Shown piece by piece: positions 63,764 through 64,000 of a DNA stretch of 64,000 nt. The translations under genes and the position numbers were made by a program. Origin of the DNA: Acidobacteriota bacterium (lineage in GTDB: Bacteria > Acidobacteriota > Terriglobia > Bryobacterales > Bryobacteraceae); NCBI GenBank assembly GCA_016213775.1, contig JACQZR010000155.1:62001-126000 (forward strand), written 5' to 3'. The stretch's first letter is position 1; every line of letters starts with the position of its first letter. The notes under the pieces were generated by a model. It worked only from the letters and a program-made list of their open reading frames with translations, ran no database searches and had not been told where the DNA came from.

Positions 63764-64000
63764 GGTTACTCAACAGATATACACGCTCCGCCGTTCAAAG
63801 GCAATTGCCTGCGCGCTACTTGGGTCAGTTCCACCATGGTGCCCGGTGATGTGAGCGAACACTGAGCCCACACAAGTCGATCCCATGCGGGCCCTCCGTT
63901 ACGAATAAAGATCTTAGCAGGGCACGCAATCCGCGGGGTTTCGAGTATGGTGGCGGTCAGTGGTCATTCTCCGGCTGGCCGGATTGCGGGAGTTCATGGC
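63764..64000. other. Upstream region of the sensor kinase, no gene seen
   Basis: 237 nt up to the window edge, containing no convincing ORF, repeat or RNA. It presumably carries the promoter of the leftward kinase and regulator operon; I could not identify the box positions. Confidence 0.5.

Overview
The window is chromosomal, GC-rich DNA from what looks like an acidobacterium of the Solibacter/Bryobacter group. This rests on gene content, not on a marker gene. The pointers are two paired sets of 'planctomycete cytochrome' proteins (DUF1592 type with DUF1552; DUF1549/DUF1553 type with DUF1501), two ECF sigma factors each joined to a serine/threonine kinase with C-terminal TPRs, PEP-CTERM proteins, a repeat module ending in LDINGYF, DUF1080, Gfo/Idh/MocA and DUF362 proteins, and propeller-type sensor kinases. 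No rRNA, tRNA, CRISPR array or intact prophage was seen.

Layout. 0-8.5 kb: 3' end of a hybrid histidine kinase, two overlapping DUF362 genes, a secreted parvulin, then a leftward operon of ECF sigma, anti-sigma, a secreted secretin-like protein and an acetyltransferase. 8.5-13.1 kb: small orphan ORFs and the DUF1592-type/DUF1552 pair. 13.3-16.1 kb: a PIN-type toxin-antitoxin pair beside remnants of two different insertion sequences. 16.2-20.7 kb: a secreted oxidoreductase divergent from a very large cytochrome with 19 c-heme motifs and a cytochrome b membrane domain. 20.7-23 kb: a broken DNA/RNA endonuclease gene, DUF1080, and a decayed DUF104/DUF5678/retropepsin module. 23-28.8 kb: a rightward cluster of Rieske, SUMF1-like, PSD1 and DUF1501 genes plus a P-loop kinase. 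28.9-36.8 kb: carbonic anhydrase, an SH3 lipoprotein, and a block (TPR kinase, sigma factor, PI3K/HipA-like protein) lying between two halves of a broken glycine-oxidase-like gene.

36.8-44.5 kb is the conserved core: gpmI and eno leftward; rlmH, accD, a D-aminoacylase-like amidohydrolase and an ABC-F ATPase rightward. 44.6-53.9 kb carries secreted proteins: CocE hydrolase, DUF305, a frameshifted LVIVD-repeat protein, a PQQ-type sugar dehydrogenase with three C-terminal repeats, a VOC protein and an unknown secreted protein. 54-60 kb: an ArsR/AHSA1 pair under a start-codon palindrome, a tandem duplication of a PEP-CTERM gene, and a second sigma/TPR-kinase pair. 60-63.8 kb: a propeller sensor kinase and its LuxR-type regulator, reading leftward.

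Themes. Regulation is dominated by sigma factor plus membrane partner units and by sensors fused to extracellular propellers. Many products are exported, and several exported genes sit in translationally coupled pairs. Gene decay is marked: at least eight broken genes are recognisable, and a 56-nt double-hairpin repeat occurs three times between genes. The observations most worth following are the 19-heme cytochrome, the block splitting the glycine-oxidase gene with its unusual kinase-like protein, the Rieske protein lacking a ligand cysteine, and the decayed three-gene module at 22.3-22.9 kb.
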